Program-made: the position numbers and the translations under genes
Shown here: piece after piece, positions 30,682 to 38,974 of the stretch
Layout of the letters: each line of letters begins with the position of its first letter
Numbering within the stretch: the stretch's first letter is position 1
Assembly: GCA_905233725.1 (NCBI GenBank)
Contig: CAJOEM010000012.1
Span: 1 to 41,176, forward strand
Direction of reading: 5' to 3'
Length of the DNA: 41,176 nucleotides
DNA from: an uncultured Synergistales bacterium
GTDB taxonomy: Bacteria > Synergistota > Synergistia > Synergistales > Aminobacteriaceae
The notes under the pieces: model-generated
What the model was told of the DNA's origin: nothing
The model's input: only the letters and a program-made list of their open reading frames with translations
Database searches by the model: none

Positions 30682-32514
30682 ATGCAATTTCTCAAGCCGG
30701 GATTCACTCACAAAGATCTATTAGCAATTCCTGACGACAAATTACCTGAACTGGCCTCAGAAGTCCGGGAAGTTATTCTCGATACAGTCACGAAAAACGG
30801 CGGACATTTAGGCTCCTCACTCTGTGCTGTGGAATTAATTATCTCAATGCTGAGAAATTTCGACCCGTTCAACGATCGCATAATCTTCGACGTTGGGCAT
30901 CAGTCATACGCGTACAAAATTCTCACTGACAGATTCGACAAATTCCAAACTCTGCGATTAAAAAACGGCTTGTGCGGCTTCCCACGACGCAGCGAAAGTC
31001 CCTGTGATCATTTCAACACCGGTCACAGCAGCACGTCAATTTCGGCGGCTCTGGGTTACGCGAAAGCCCGGGATTTACTCGGGGAAAATCGCAATATAAT
31101 CGCATTCATCGGTGACGCATCATTAATCAACGGACTTGCACTCGAGGCTCTAAATTACGTTCAGGAAACCAAAACCAAGATCATAATAATCCTGAACGAT
31201 AACAAGCACTCAATCAGCAATCGTATCGGCGGCTTCTCAACTTTGCTGGCGAAACTCTCAGCGAACAATTTCTACAACGCAACAAAAAACTCAATACGCA
31301 AAATCTGCTTATCACTTCCGAACGGCAAAAGGCTTTACGAATACTTGAGCGGCTTCCGTGATCACGTGAAAAATCTGCTTATACCCGAGAATTTCTTCGA
31401 CGATTTGGGCATAAATTACTGGGGACCATTCGACGGTCACGATCTCAAGACTTGCGACACGATCTTCGAACTCGCGAAAAATTACGAACGCCCGGTACTC
31501 TTGCACTTCAACACGATCAAAGGCAAAGGCTTCCCCGACGCAGAGAAAGATCCAACGAAATATCATCAAGTCGCTCCCAAAAGTTCCGGCAAAAAATCCC
31601 GAACATGGAGTGAAGCAGCGTCACAAATCATGGAATCATTAGCAGCTCAGGATAAGCGTATTGTGTGTTTTACGGCAGCGATGGTCACAGGCGTAAAGCT
31701 TGAGAACTTCAGCAAGAATTTCCCCGAGAGATTCTTTGACGTTGGAATAGCCGAAAGTCACATGCTAACGATGGCAGCAGGTCTCGCAGCAGGTGGGATG
31801 AAACCTTGGGTATTCATTTACTCGACGTTCTTACAACGCGCAATGGATCAATTAATGCACGATATAGCTCTGCAAAACTTGCCGGTAGTCCTGATGGTTG
31901 ACCGTGCTGGATTAGTCGGCTCGGACGGCGATACTCATCAGGGATTGCTCGACGTTTCCTGGTCACGCGCAATTCCGAATCTCGAGATATACTCACCATG
32001 CGACGAAAATTCACTGCGTCAGGTCATGCAAATCGCAGCAAAACGCAATGCTCCAACTTTGATTCGCTATCCCAGAGGCAATATTCCGGAAACAAATCTC
32101 GAAGCGAAAAATTCCGCAATCATGAAAATCTCCGATGGTGAAAAATACGCGTTACTCGGTCACGGAATCATGCTCGAAATTATGCTCAAAGCGCGGGAAC
32201 TCGCAATCACGAAAAATCTCACGCCGCCAGCAATCTACAATATTCAGCGCATCAAGCCGCTCGACACGAAATTATTATCCGAAATCATCGAACGTTACGA
32301 GACTATAGCAACTCTCGAAGAAAATTATCTAGCCGGTGGTTTGGGTGAAGCGATCGCTGCGTTTATCTCAGAACATCAATCACAGCATCAATCACGCGCA
32401 AGATTATTCAGATTCGGAGTTCCGGACGTGTGCGTTCAACATGCTACATCAGAACAACAACGCGAATTATTCGGACTTACTCCGGAGAATATCATCTCGA
32501 AAATTTACGCGTAA
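30682..32514 (+). CDS. dxs: 1-deoxy-D-xylulose-5-phosphate synthase, divergent
   Basis: Makes DXP from pyruvate and glyceraldehyde-3-phosphate, the first step of the MEP isoprenoid route, also used for thiamin and pyridoxal. 610 residues from ATG 30682, one base after the previous stop. GGHLGSSLCAVEL, FNTGHSSTSISAALGYA, NDNKHSISN, FDVGIAESHMLTMAAGLA and DRAGLVGSDGDTHQG place it in the family. Unusual changes: the thiamin-diphosphate motif G-D-G reads GDA (IGDASLING), and the usual A-E-Q-H reads AESH, though the catalytic Glu and the His residues stay. No second isoprenoid gene is near. Confidence 0.93.
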   Translation: MQFLKPGFTHKDLLAIPDDKLPELASEVREVILDTVTKNGGHLGSSLCAVELIISMLRNFDPFNDRIIFDVGHQSYAYKILTDRFDKFQTLRLKNGLCGFPRRSESPCDHFNTGHSSTSISAALGYAKARDLLGENRNIIAFIGDASLINGLALEALNYVQETKTKIIIILNDNKHSISNRIGGFSTLLAKLSANNFYNATKNSIRKICLSLPNGKRLYEYLSGFRDHVKNLLIPENFFDDLGINYWGPFDGHDLKTCDTIFELAKNYERPVLLHFNTIKGKGFPDAEKDPTKYHQVAPKSSGKKSRTWSEAASQIMESLAAQDKRIVCFTAAMVTGVKLENFSKNFPERFFDVGIAESHMLTMAAGLAAGGMKPWVFIYSTFLQRAMDQLMHDIALQNLPVVLMVDRAGLVGSDGDTHQGLLDVSWSRAIPNLEIYSPCDENSLRQVMQIAAKRNAPTLIRYPRGNIPETNLEAKNSAIMKISDGEKYALLGHGIMLEIMLKARELAITKNLTPPAIYNIQRIKPLDTKLLSEIIERYETIATLEENYLAGGLGEAIAAFISEHQSQHQSRARLFRFGVPDVCVQHATSEQQRELFGLTPENIISKIYA

Positions 32515-32567
32515 AAAAAAGCTCCCGATCTCATCACACGATCCAACATGATCCAGATCAGGAGCTT
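32512..32567 (-). terminator. Terminator between dxs and the MFS gene
   Basis: AAGCTCC-C-GATCT pairs with AGATC-A-GGAGCTT (about 12 bp, one internal mismatch). The minus strand ends in a long T-run, so it serves mainly the MFS/galT transcript; the stem can also slow the plus-strand dxs transcript. Confidence 0.85.
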
Positions 32568-32597
32568 CGTTTATGCTTATTCAAGTTCCAGAATCAG

Positions 32598-33887
32598 CTA
32601 TTCCAGAATTAGCAATCTCACGGCAAGTCCAACTAGAAACGTCGTCGGAGCTACAAGCAAGAATATCTGCGAAATCGTCAATCCCATCGAGATCAACAGG
32701 CTCGCTGCCAACGCTGCTGTAGCCATGAAAATCGAATCCGTTATGTTCGAACACGCAATCACTCCGGAGACTTTTTCCTCAGGAGCGCGTGTCTGCATGA
32801 CGGCGTAGAGCGGCACAATATACAAGCCTCCGCAAAACGCTATAACAAACAAACATGCTATAATCGTCCAATTCGATGGCTCCGCGAAAAATTCCCACAA
32901 TCCGATAATTTCTGTTCCGGGCGCAACCGGTGGCTTACTGCTGCTAACAAACCACAGCAACAAACTCGCCAAAGCAATTCCATACGCTGAAGACGCTACA
33001 TATTTCGTTGTGACTTTGCTCTTCAAAAGCGCGTTACATGCCATCGAGCCCAAGCCTATGCCACACGAGAATATTGCGAGAAAACTTGTTGCTACACTTT
33101 CATCTGCTCCGAGATTCAATTTCGCAAACGTTGGGAACTGCGCAAGAAACGTCGCTCCAACCAACCAGAACCACGAAATCGCTAACATTGCTCCGAAAAC
33201 TTTTCTCATCGGCACAACATCACGGAACATTTCCAACGTGCGTCCAACGATATTAAACGAAATTTTGCGTTCAGGCTCAATCGGCTTCGTCGGGGGAATT
33301 AACAGACTGCTCAGCCAACCTGCAGCTGCGATACTAACCGCCAAAGCTCCAACCCAATAAATGCCATTCTCGCGCAAAATCAACAAGCCACCGAAAATCG
33401 TTCCCGTTAAAATTGCCAGATACGTTCCCATTTGAATCAATCCGTTTCCGGCTATTAATTCGTCCTCGTGCAAATGTTGCGGAAGAATGCTGTATTTAGC
33501 AGGACTGAAAAACGTCGATTGCGCACCCATCATGAACAGCACAATCATCAACATGAATACATTATGCACGTGAAAACCAATCGCTGCTGCAGCCATGATT
33601 ATTATTTCCGCAAATTTCACCCAGCGCATAAGCGTCGAGCGATCATATCTATCGGCTAAATCACTCGCAGGAGCTGCAAATACGAAAAACGGCAGTATAA
33701 ATATTCCCGCAGCAACGTTCACCAAAATTCGCGAATCAATTCCAGTAGCATCGCTCAACCTGTACGTTATAAGCATCATTAATGCACTCTTGAAAAAATT
33801 ATCGTTGAATGCTCCCAAAAACTGCGTCAAAAATAACGGCATGAATCTTCGCGTCAACAATAACGCAAACTGATTCTTACTGCTCAT
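32598..33887 (-). CDS. MFS transporter, LplT-like
   Basis: 429 residues with about twelve hydrophobic helices. The opening FMPLFLTQFLGAFNDNFFKSALMMLIT is the hallmark of the lysophospholipid transporter LplT and of the MFS half of LplT-Aas fusions. SPAKYSILPQHL and RYDRSTLMRWVKFAEI are further family phrases. LplT flips lysophosphatidylethanolamine inward for re-acylation; the matching acyltransferase (aas) is not in the window. Its ATG overlaps the galT stop by 4 bases, so both are coupled. Substrate is inferred from family only. Confidence 0.85.
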   Translation of the reverse strand: MSSKNQFALLLTRRFMPLFLTQFLGAFNDNFFKSALMMLITYRLSDATGIDSRILVNVAAGIFILPFFVFAAPASDLADRYDRSTLMRWVKFAEIIIMAAAAIGFHVHNVFMLMIVLFMMGAQSTFFSPAKYSILPQHLHEDELIAGNGLIQMGTYLAILTGTIFGGLLILRENGIYWVGALAVSIAAAGWLSSLLIPPTKPIEPERKISFNIVGRTLEMFRDVVPMRKVFGAMLAISWFWLVGATFLAQFPTFAKLNLGADESVATSFLAIFSCGIGLGSMACNALLKSKVTTKYVASSAYGIALASLLLWFVSSSKPPVAPGTEIIGLWEFFAEPSNWTIIACLFVIAFCGGLYIVPLYAVMQTRAPEEKVSGVIACSNITDSIFMATAALAASLLISMGLTISQIFLLVAPTTFLVGLAVRLLILE

Positions 33888-35395
33888 GCTATCACACTTT
33901 CCACAAATCTATCAAATGCTGCGAATCCATCAGAATTACGCTTGAAAACTCCACTGTCACTCAGGACTCGCGCGAATACGTGACCAATTTCATCACGCAG
34001 AATTTTTTCAACATCAGGCTCTTTCGACTCAGCATATTTCTCACGGATTTCTCGATACCAGTTCTCGTGAAGCTTCAAATCCTCGGGCAAATCGTTCAGA
34101 CCAGCAATCCAGGCTTCAGACATTCTCTCAATCGCTGACTTCAATCGCGCCGGCAAAACTGCAAGCCCCATCACTTCGATCAATCCGATATTCTCTTTCT
34201 TAACATGATGAACGTCCGAATGCGGGTGAAAAATTCCTAACGGGTGCTCTGGACTTGTGCGATTATTCCGCAAAACCAGATCCAGCTCGTAAAAATTTCC
34301 CCGTCGTCTTGCAATCGGCGTTATCGTGTTATGAGCTTCTCCGTCAGAATACGCAAGAATTCCGACGCTATCATCTGTCCATTCGCGCCAAGCTTCCAGA
34401 ATCTTATTCGCAAGTTTCACAAGTAAATCAGGCTTCTCTGAACTCAGCCTCAACGCTGACATCGGCCACTTGATTCGCCCAATCTCGATTCCTGATTCAT
34501 ATTCGTATTTTTTCTCGAACACGGCGTTATCCATCGCAAATCTGTAGCGCCCGCCCTGATAATGATCATGCGACAGAATCGATCCGCCAACAATCGGCAA
34601 ATCCGCATTCGAGCCGACAAAATAATCCGGGAATTTCGTAACAAACTCCAGCAAATTCTCGAACGTCTCTCGCGAAATCAACATTGGAACATGCTCACGT
34701 CCCAAAACTATACAATGCTCGTTATAATAACTATACGGCGAATACTGCAAAAACCAGTCTTTGCCATTCAGCTCAAGCGGGATCAAACGCAAATTTTCGC
34801 GCGCAGGGTGTGCGTGGTGTCCGTAAAATCCCTCGTTCTCGCGGCATAATAAACATTTCGGATAACCTGACGACTTAATCAGCTTAGCTTTGGCAATATC
34901 TCTGGGATCTTTCTCTGGCTTCGAGATATTAATCGTAATGTCAAGTTCACCGTATTCAGTGCGAGTTTTCCAGCAGATATTCTTGGCTGTGCGCGCTGAC
35001 CTGATATAATTCGACGAAATCCCCAATCCGTAAAAATAATTCGTTGCTTCAAGCGGCGACTTCTCGTAATTCGACCAAAATTCACGAATAACATCCGAGG
35101 GTCTTGGTGTCAAAACTCCCATCAGTTTCGTATCAAGCAAATCCCGCTCAGTTTCCGTATCCTCGATAATTCCAGCTTCAACCGCGTAATCCAGAATCTT
35201 CGAGAGAATCATATCCGGAGAAGTCCCAAATTCAGATTCAGAATCAGAATCATATTCTTCAGGCGAAAATTCGTTCACTCCCAAAATCCCTATAAGCGAA
35301 TTTGCTGCGTAGAAAAAATCTTCGCGTTCGATCAAATTCTTCGAGATTGCAAATCGTAACAGATTATTAATCTCGTGATTTAGATTTAGATTCAT
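33884..35395 (-). CDS. galT: UDP-glucose-hexose-1-phosphate uridylyltransferase, type 2
   Basis: Leloir-pathway enzyme that exchanges UMP between UDP-glucose and galactose-1-phosphate. ~503 residues, the size of the Firmicutes-type GalT-2. Signatures: the active-site S-H-D-H-Y-Q-G-G (instead of H-P-H-x-Q in type 1), NEHCIVLGREHVPM, and C-terminal GIFHPHSDVHHVKKENIGLIEVMG. ATG 35395 is preferred; a GTG at 35410 sits on top of GGAG. No galK or galE is near. Coupled to the MFS gene behind it and close (5 bases) to the secreted protein before it. Confidence 0.93.
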   Translation of the reverse strand: MNLNLNHEINNLLRFAISKNLIEREDFFYAANSLIGILGVNEFSPEEYDSDSESEFGTSPDMILSKILDYAVEAGIIEDTETERDLLDTKLMGVLTPRPSDVIREFWSNYEKSPLEATNYFYGLGISSNYIRSARTAKNICWKTRTEYGELDITINISKPEKDPRDIAKAKLIKSSGYPKCLLCRENEGFYGHHAHPARENLRLIPLELNGKDWFLQYSPYSYYNEHCIVLGREHVPMLISRETFENLLEFVTKFPDYFVGSNADLPIVGGSILSHDHYQGGRYRFAMDNAVFEKKYEYESGIEIGRIKWPMSALRLSSEKPDLLVKLANKILEAWREWTDDSVGILAYSDGEAHNTITPIARRRGNFYELDLVLRNNRTSPEHPLGIFHPHSDVHHVKKENIGLIEVMGLAVLPARLKSAIERMSEAWIAGLNDLPEDLKLHENWYREIREKYAESKEPDVEKILRDEIGHVFARVLSDSGVFKRNSDGFAAFDRFVESVIA

Positions 35396-35400
35396 ATTCG

Positions 35401-36033
35401 CTATTTCCACTCCAATTTAAGCGACAGAATAGACCAGGTATCGTGCTTATTCCAGACATACGGCTTGGCTGTTGCTACGAATCTTGCCGGACGGTCGGAC
35501 TTGTTCTTCGTGTCGTAAATTTCGCCCTTCATCGTGATAATTCCTGCTTTCTGACTTACGCTCTGAACATCTGCGTAATAAACTGCTTCGGATTCATCCT
35601 GCTTCTCAAAATGATACAATTTGCCATCGTAAAAACATTCCGGCGATGAATTTAGCAAACTCTGATTCTCAATCGACATGTCAAAATATTTCTTCACACT
35701 CGATGCAACCGCTGCTCCAGAAACCGTCAACGAGCCGTATTCGCAATTAGCATCCGTGCATTTCTTAATCGTAGTCTTTGGATTATTAATCACGTTATGC
35801 TTAATTCCGAAGCGAATCAATTCGCCAACGTTCTCAGGATCAGCCAAGTGCATGACATCGTCGTTACCAGATTCAGCGACATCAAAATCGTATAATCCGA
35901 CCTCCGTGAAATTGCTAACGAATATGCTCATGCGCTTAATTTCACCGCCGGGTTTCTCAGCAGCAAAACCACTCGCCACAAGCAATACCACCAACATTAA
36001 CGCGACACACGTAACTTTTAAAATTCTTGACAT
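35401..36033 (-). CDS. Small secreted protein, function unknown
   Basis: About 210 residues. ATG 36033 with AGGAG upstream. A clear signal peptide (ILKVTCVALMLVVLLVASGFAA/E) precedes a domain with only two close Cys (CTDANC, a likely disulfide) and one further Cys (ECFYDG). It contains an alternating beta pattern with YGSLTVSGAAVASSVKKYF and YVWNKHDTWSILSLKLEW at the end. I do not recognise the family. It precedes galT on the same strand by a few bases, so it is co-transcribed, yet a common function is not evident. Confidence 0.65.
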   Translation of the reverse strand: MSRILKVTCVALMLVVLLVASGFAAEKPGGEIKRMSIFVSNFTEVGLYDFDVAESGNDDVMHLADPENVGELIRFGIKHNVINNPKTTIKKCTDANCEYGSLTVSGAAVASSVKKYFDMSIENQSLLNSSPECFYDGKLYHFEKQDESEAVYYADVQSVSQKAGIITMKGEIYDTKNKSDRPARFVATAKPYVWNKHDTWSILSLKLEWK

Positions 36034-36069
36034 CAAAACTCACTCTCCTAAAATATTTCTTCGCTATAT

Positions 36070-36101
36070 TATAATTATACAGGGGAAATTGACTTGAACA
36101 A
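36070..36101. promoter_or_regulatory. Overlapping divergent promoter region
   Basis: An AT palindrome gives TATAAT on the plus strand (36070-36075, toward uvrA) and TATAAT on the minus strand (36074-36079, toward the secreted protein, with TTGTTC 16 bases upstream at 36096-36101). The two -10 elements share bases, so the promoters would compete. No LexA-type box is seen. Confidence 0.35.
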
Positions 36102-38913
36102 CGCTATAATAATTCGTGGCGCAAAAGAACACAATCTGAAAAACATCAATCTAGAAATCCCGCGCGGAAAATTAATCGTAATAACTGGACCGTCTGGTTC
36201 GGGGAAATCTTCGCTGGCATTCGACACATTATACGCTGAAGGTCAAAGACGTTACGTTGAATCGCTTTCTGCATATGCCCGGCAATTTCTCGGCGTTCAG
36301 AAAAAACCTGACGTAGATGAAATCTCCGGACTCTCACCGGCTATCTCAATCGAACAGAAAGGCACCGGACACAATCCACGCTCAACCGTCGGAACTGTGA
36401 CGGAAATTTACGATTATTTCAGGCTGTTATTCGGCAGGATCGGCACGCCATATTGCCCAAAATGCGGAAAACCTGTCGAACGTCACTCAATCGACGAGAT
36501 ATTATCATACATTCTCACAAACGAATCCGGAAAAAAAATCGAAGTTCTCTCACCACTCGTCAAAAACAAAAAGGGCGAGTTCAAAAATCTATTCAGCCAA
36601 GTCAGCGAAAAAGGCTTCACTCGCGCAAGAGTTGACGGCAGCGTTTACTATCTCGAAGAAGCTATCACTCTCGACAAGAACAAGAAACACAATATCGAAA
36701 TCGTAATCGACCGCCTGAAAATTTCACCTGATAGACGCTCAAGGCTTGCTGAATCCGTCGAAGCTGCTCTGAAATTATCCGACGGCTACGTGCTGATCAA
36801 TCCAGAAAATTCCAGCGAATACACCATGACCGAAAAATATTCCTGCCCAGATTGCGAAATCGGAATGCCAGAAATCGAGCCAAGATTATTCTCGTTCAAC
36901 AATCCGGTCGGAGCTTGTCCAGATTGCGGCGGCTTGGGTAGTCACGAACATTTTTCACGCGAATTAACAATCGATCCCGAACGCTCAGTTTTGGATGGTG
37001 CTGTAATTCCATGGAAAACGAAACCCTACACGATCAAGAAACTCGAAATGTTCGCGGAAAAACACGGCTGGGATTTGAGCGTAGCCTACAAAAATCTTTC
37101 ACCTGAAATTCAGGACTTCATCTGGAACGGCAGCGGCGACGAGAAATTACCCATGATTTTCGACGAGAACGGAATCGCTAGACCCTACATGGGACGTTAT
37201 GAAGGCGTAACAGGCTGGCTCGAAGCTAAACTCAAATATTTCGCGGATAACGAGAATGTACTTGACGAAGTTGCGTTATATCGCGAGGAAGATATTTGCA
37301 AATCATGCAACGGCTTGAGACTCAGACCCGAAGCTCTCAACGTGAAAGTCTCCGGCTACAACATCGGCGATTTAATCACAATGCCAATCGAGAAATTATT
37401 GCACGTAATGCAAAATCTCACGCTAACAAAATCTCAGTCCGAAATCGTTTCGCAAGTTCTGCTCGAGATCAACAAGCGTCTCGAATTTCTGAACAACGTC
37501 GGTGTAGGCTATCTTTCACTCTTGAGGCGTGCGGACACTTTATCAGGCGGAGAATCTCAGCGTATCAGGCTTGCAACTCAGATCGGCTCAAATCTCAGCG
37601 GTGTATTATACGTTCTTGATGAACCAACAATCGGACTTCACCCACGCGATACAGAAAAATTAATACGCTCATTGACATCGATTCGTGACTTGGGAAACAC
37701 TGTCGTTGTCGTCGAACATGATCGCGAAACTATGCAAGCTGCGGATAATCTGATCGAGATGGGACTGGCTGCCGGAGAAAATGGCGGGGAAATAATCAAC
37801 TCTGGCTCATACGATCAAGTCCTGAAATCTGACGGCTTAACTGGAAAATATCTGCGCGGAGAATCTTGCGGAATCGTTCGAAAACAATCGCGGCGTGTTC
37901 CGGAGAAATGGCTGCGTGTGAAATCTGCTGCTCACAACAATCTCAAGAACATCAACGTGAAAATTCCTGTCGGCTGCTTCACGTGCATCAGCGGCGTATC
38001 CGGTTCAGGCAAAAGTAGCTTCCTGTACGACGTGTTATACAAAGGCATGCGCAGAATATTGGATAGAGATTTCCGTGAACGTCCCGGGAAATTCAAGTCA
38101 ATCGATGGCACAGAATTTTTCGATAACATAGTACTCGTAGACCAAAGCCCAATCGGCAGAACTCCGCGGTCAAATCCTGCGACATACACGGGCGTATTCT
38201 CACTAATTCGCGAATTTTTTGCAGGATTACCTGATGCGAAATTCAGAGGCTATACTCCGGGAAGATTCAGCTTTAACGTAAAGGGCGGCAGGTGTGAAGC
38301 TTGTGGGGGAGCTGGCTCTGTGAAAACTTCGATGCTGTTTTTGCCGGATATTTACTCAGATTGCGAAGTTTGTGGCGGCACGAGATACAATCACGAAACT
38401 CTGGAAGTGCGTTTCAAAGACAAGAATATTGCTGACGTATTAGCTATGACTGTCGATGAAGCTGCGGAATTTTTCGGCGGTATTCCAAAGATACTGGCAA
38501 AACTCAAATTGATTCAGGAGGCTGGCTTGGGATATATTCGTCTTGGACAATCGGCTCTGACTTTATCCGGCGGTGAAGCTCAGCGCGTGAAATTATCCAA
38601 GGAACTCTCTAAGAAATTCGGCGGACGAACTCTGTATTTGCTCGACGAACCCACAACCGGATTATTCTACACGGACGTGAAGAAATTACTCAGCATAATT
38701 CACCGGATAATCGACCACAACAAGAGCACAATCGTTTTCATCGAACACAATCCAGACGTGTTATTATCCGCGGATTACATAATCGATCTTGGTCCCGAGG
38801 GCGGCGAAAATGGCGGCGAAATTATTTGTGAAGGCACTCCCGAAGAGATCATGAATGGCGACAAAGGTTACACGGCGAAATTCCTGCGAGATTACGCGAA
38901 AGAACTGAAATAA
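36094..38913 (+). CDS. uvrA: Excinuclease ABC subunit A
   Basis: DNA-damage recognition ATPase of nucleotide excision repair. TTG start at 36094 with AGGGGAA 6-7 bases upstream; 939 residues is the standard length. Two ABC units are clear: Walker A GPSGSGKSSLAFDT and SGVSGSGKSS, signature TLSGGESQRIRLATQIG and TLSGGEAQRVKLSKEL, Walker B LYVLDEPTIGLHPRDT and LYLLDEPTTGLFYTDV. Zinc-binding Cys sets lie in CPKCGKPVE, CPDCEIGMP..ACPDCGG and RCEACGGAG...DCEVCGG. In the second unit the usual G-L-H after the Walker B reads GLF. The divergent promoter lies upstream, and no SOS box is visible. Confidence 0.97.
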   Translation: MNNAIIIRGAKEHNLKNINLEIPRGKLIVITGPSGSGKSSLAFDTLYAEGQRRYVESLSAYARQFLGVQKKPDVDEISGLSPAISIEQKGTGHNPRSTVGTVTEIYDYFRLLFGRIGTPYCPKCGKPVERHSIDEILSYILTNESGKKIEVLSPLVKNKKGEFKNLFSQVSEKGFTRARVDGSVYYLEEAITLDKNKKHNIEIVIDRLKISPDRRSRLAESVEAALKLSDGYVLINPENSSEYTMTEKYSCPDCEIGMPEIEPRLFSFNNPVGACPDCGGLGSHEHFSRELTIDPERSVLDGAVIPWKTKPYTIKKLEMFAEKHGWDLSVAYKNLSPEIQDFIWNGSGDEKLPMIFDENGIARPYMGRYEGVTGWLEAKLKYFADNENVLDEVALYREEDICKSCNGLRLRPEALNVKVSGYNIGDLITMPIEKLLHVMQNLTLTKSQSEIVSQVLLEINKRLEFLNNVGVGYLSLLRRADTLSGGESQRIRLATQIGSNLSGVLYVLDEPTIGLHPRDTEKLIRSLTSIRDLGNTVVVVEHDRETMQAADNLIEMGLAAGENGGEIINSGSYDQVLKSDGLTGKYLRGESCGIVRKQSRRVPEKWLRVKSAAHNNLKNINVKIPVGCFTCISGVSGSGKSSFLYDVLYKGMRRILDRDFRERPGKFKSIDGTEFFDNIVLVDQSPIGRTPRSNPATYTGVFSLIREFFAGLPDAKFRGYTPGRFSFNVKGGRCEACGGAGSVKTSMLFLPDIYSDCEVCGGTRYNHETLEVRFKDKNIADVLAMTVDEAAEFFGGIPKILAKLKLIQEAGLGYIRLGQSALTLSGGEAQRVKLSKELSKKFGGRTLYLLDEPTTGLFYTDVKKLLSIIHRIIDHNKSTIVFIEHNPDVLLSADYIIDLGPEGGENGGEIICEGTPEEIMNGDKGYTAKFLRDYAKELK

Positions 38914-38920
38914 AAATCCC

Positions 38921-38960
38921 GGAAAATTGCTAAAATATAGCCCAGATTTACAAATTTTCC
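38921..38960 (+). promoter_or_regulatory. Inverted repeat before the protease gene
   Basis: GGAAAATT (38921-38928) pairs with AATTTTCC (38953-38960), just upstream of the AAGGAGG ribosome site. The 24-base loop holds TAAAATATAG, a possible -10. It could be a weak operator or hairpin controlling the protease; evidence is limited. Confidence 0.3.
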
Positions 38961-38974
38961 AAGGAGGTTTCAAA

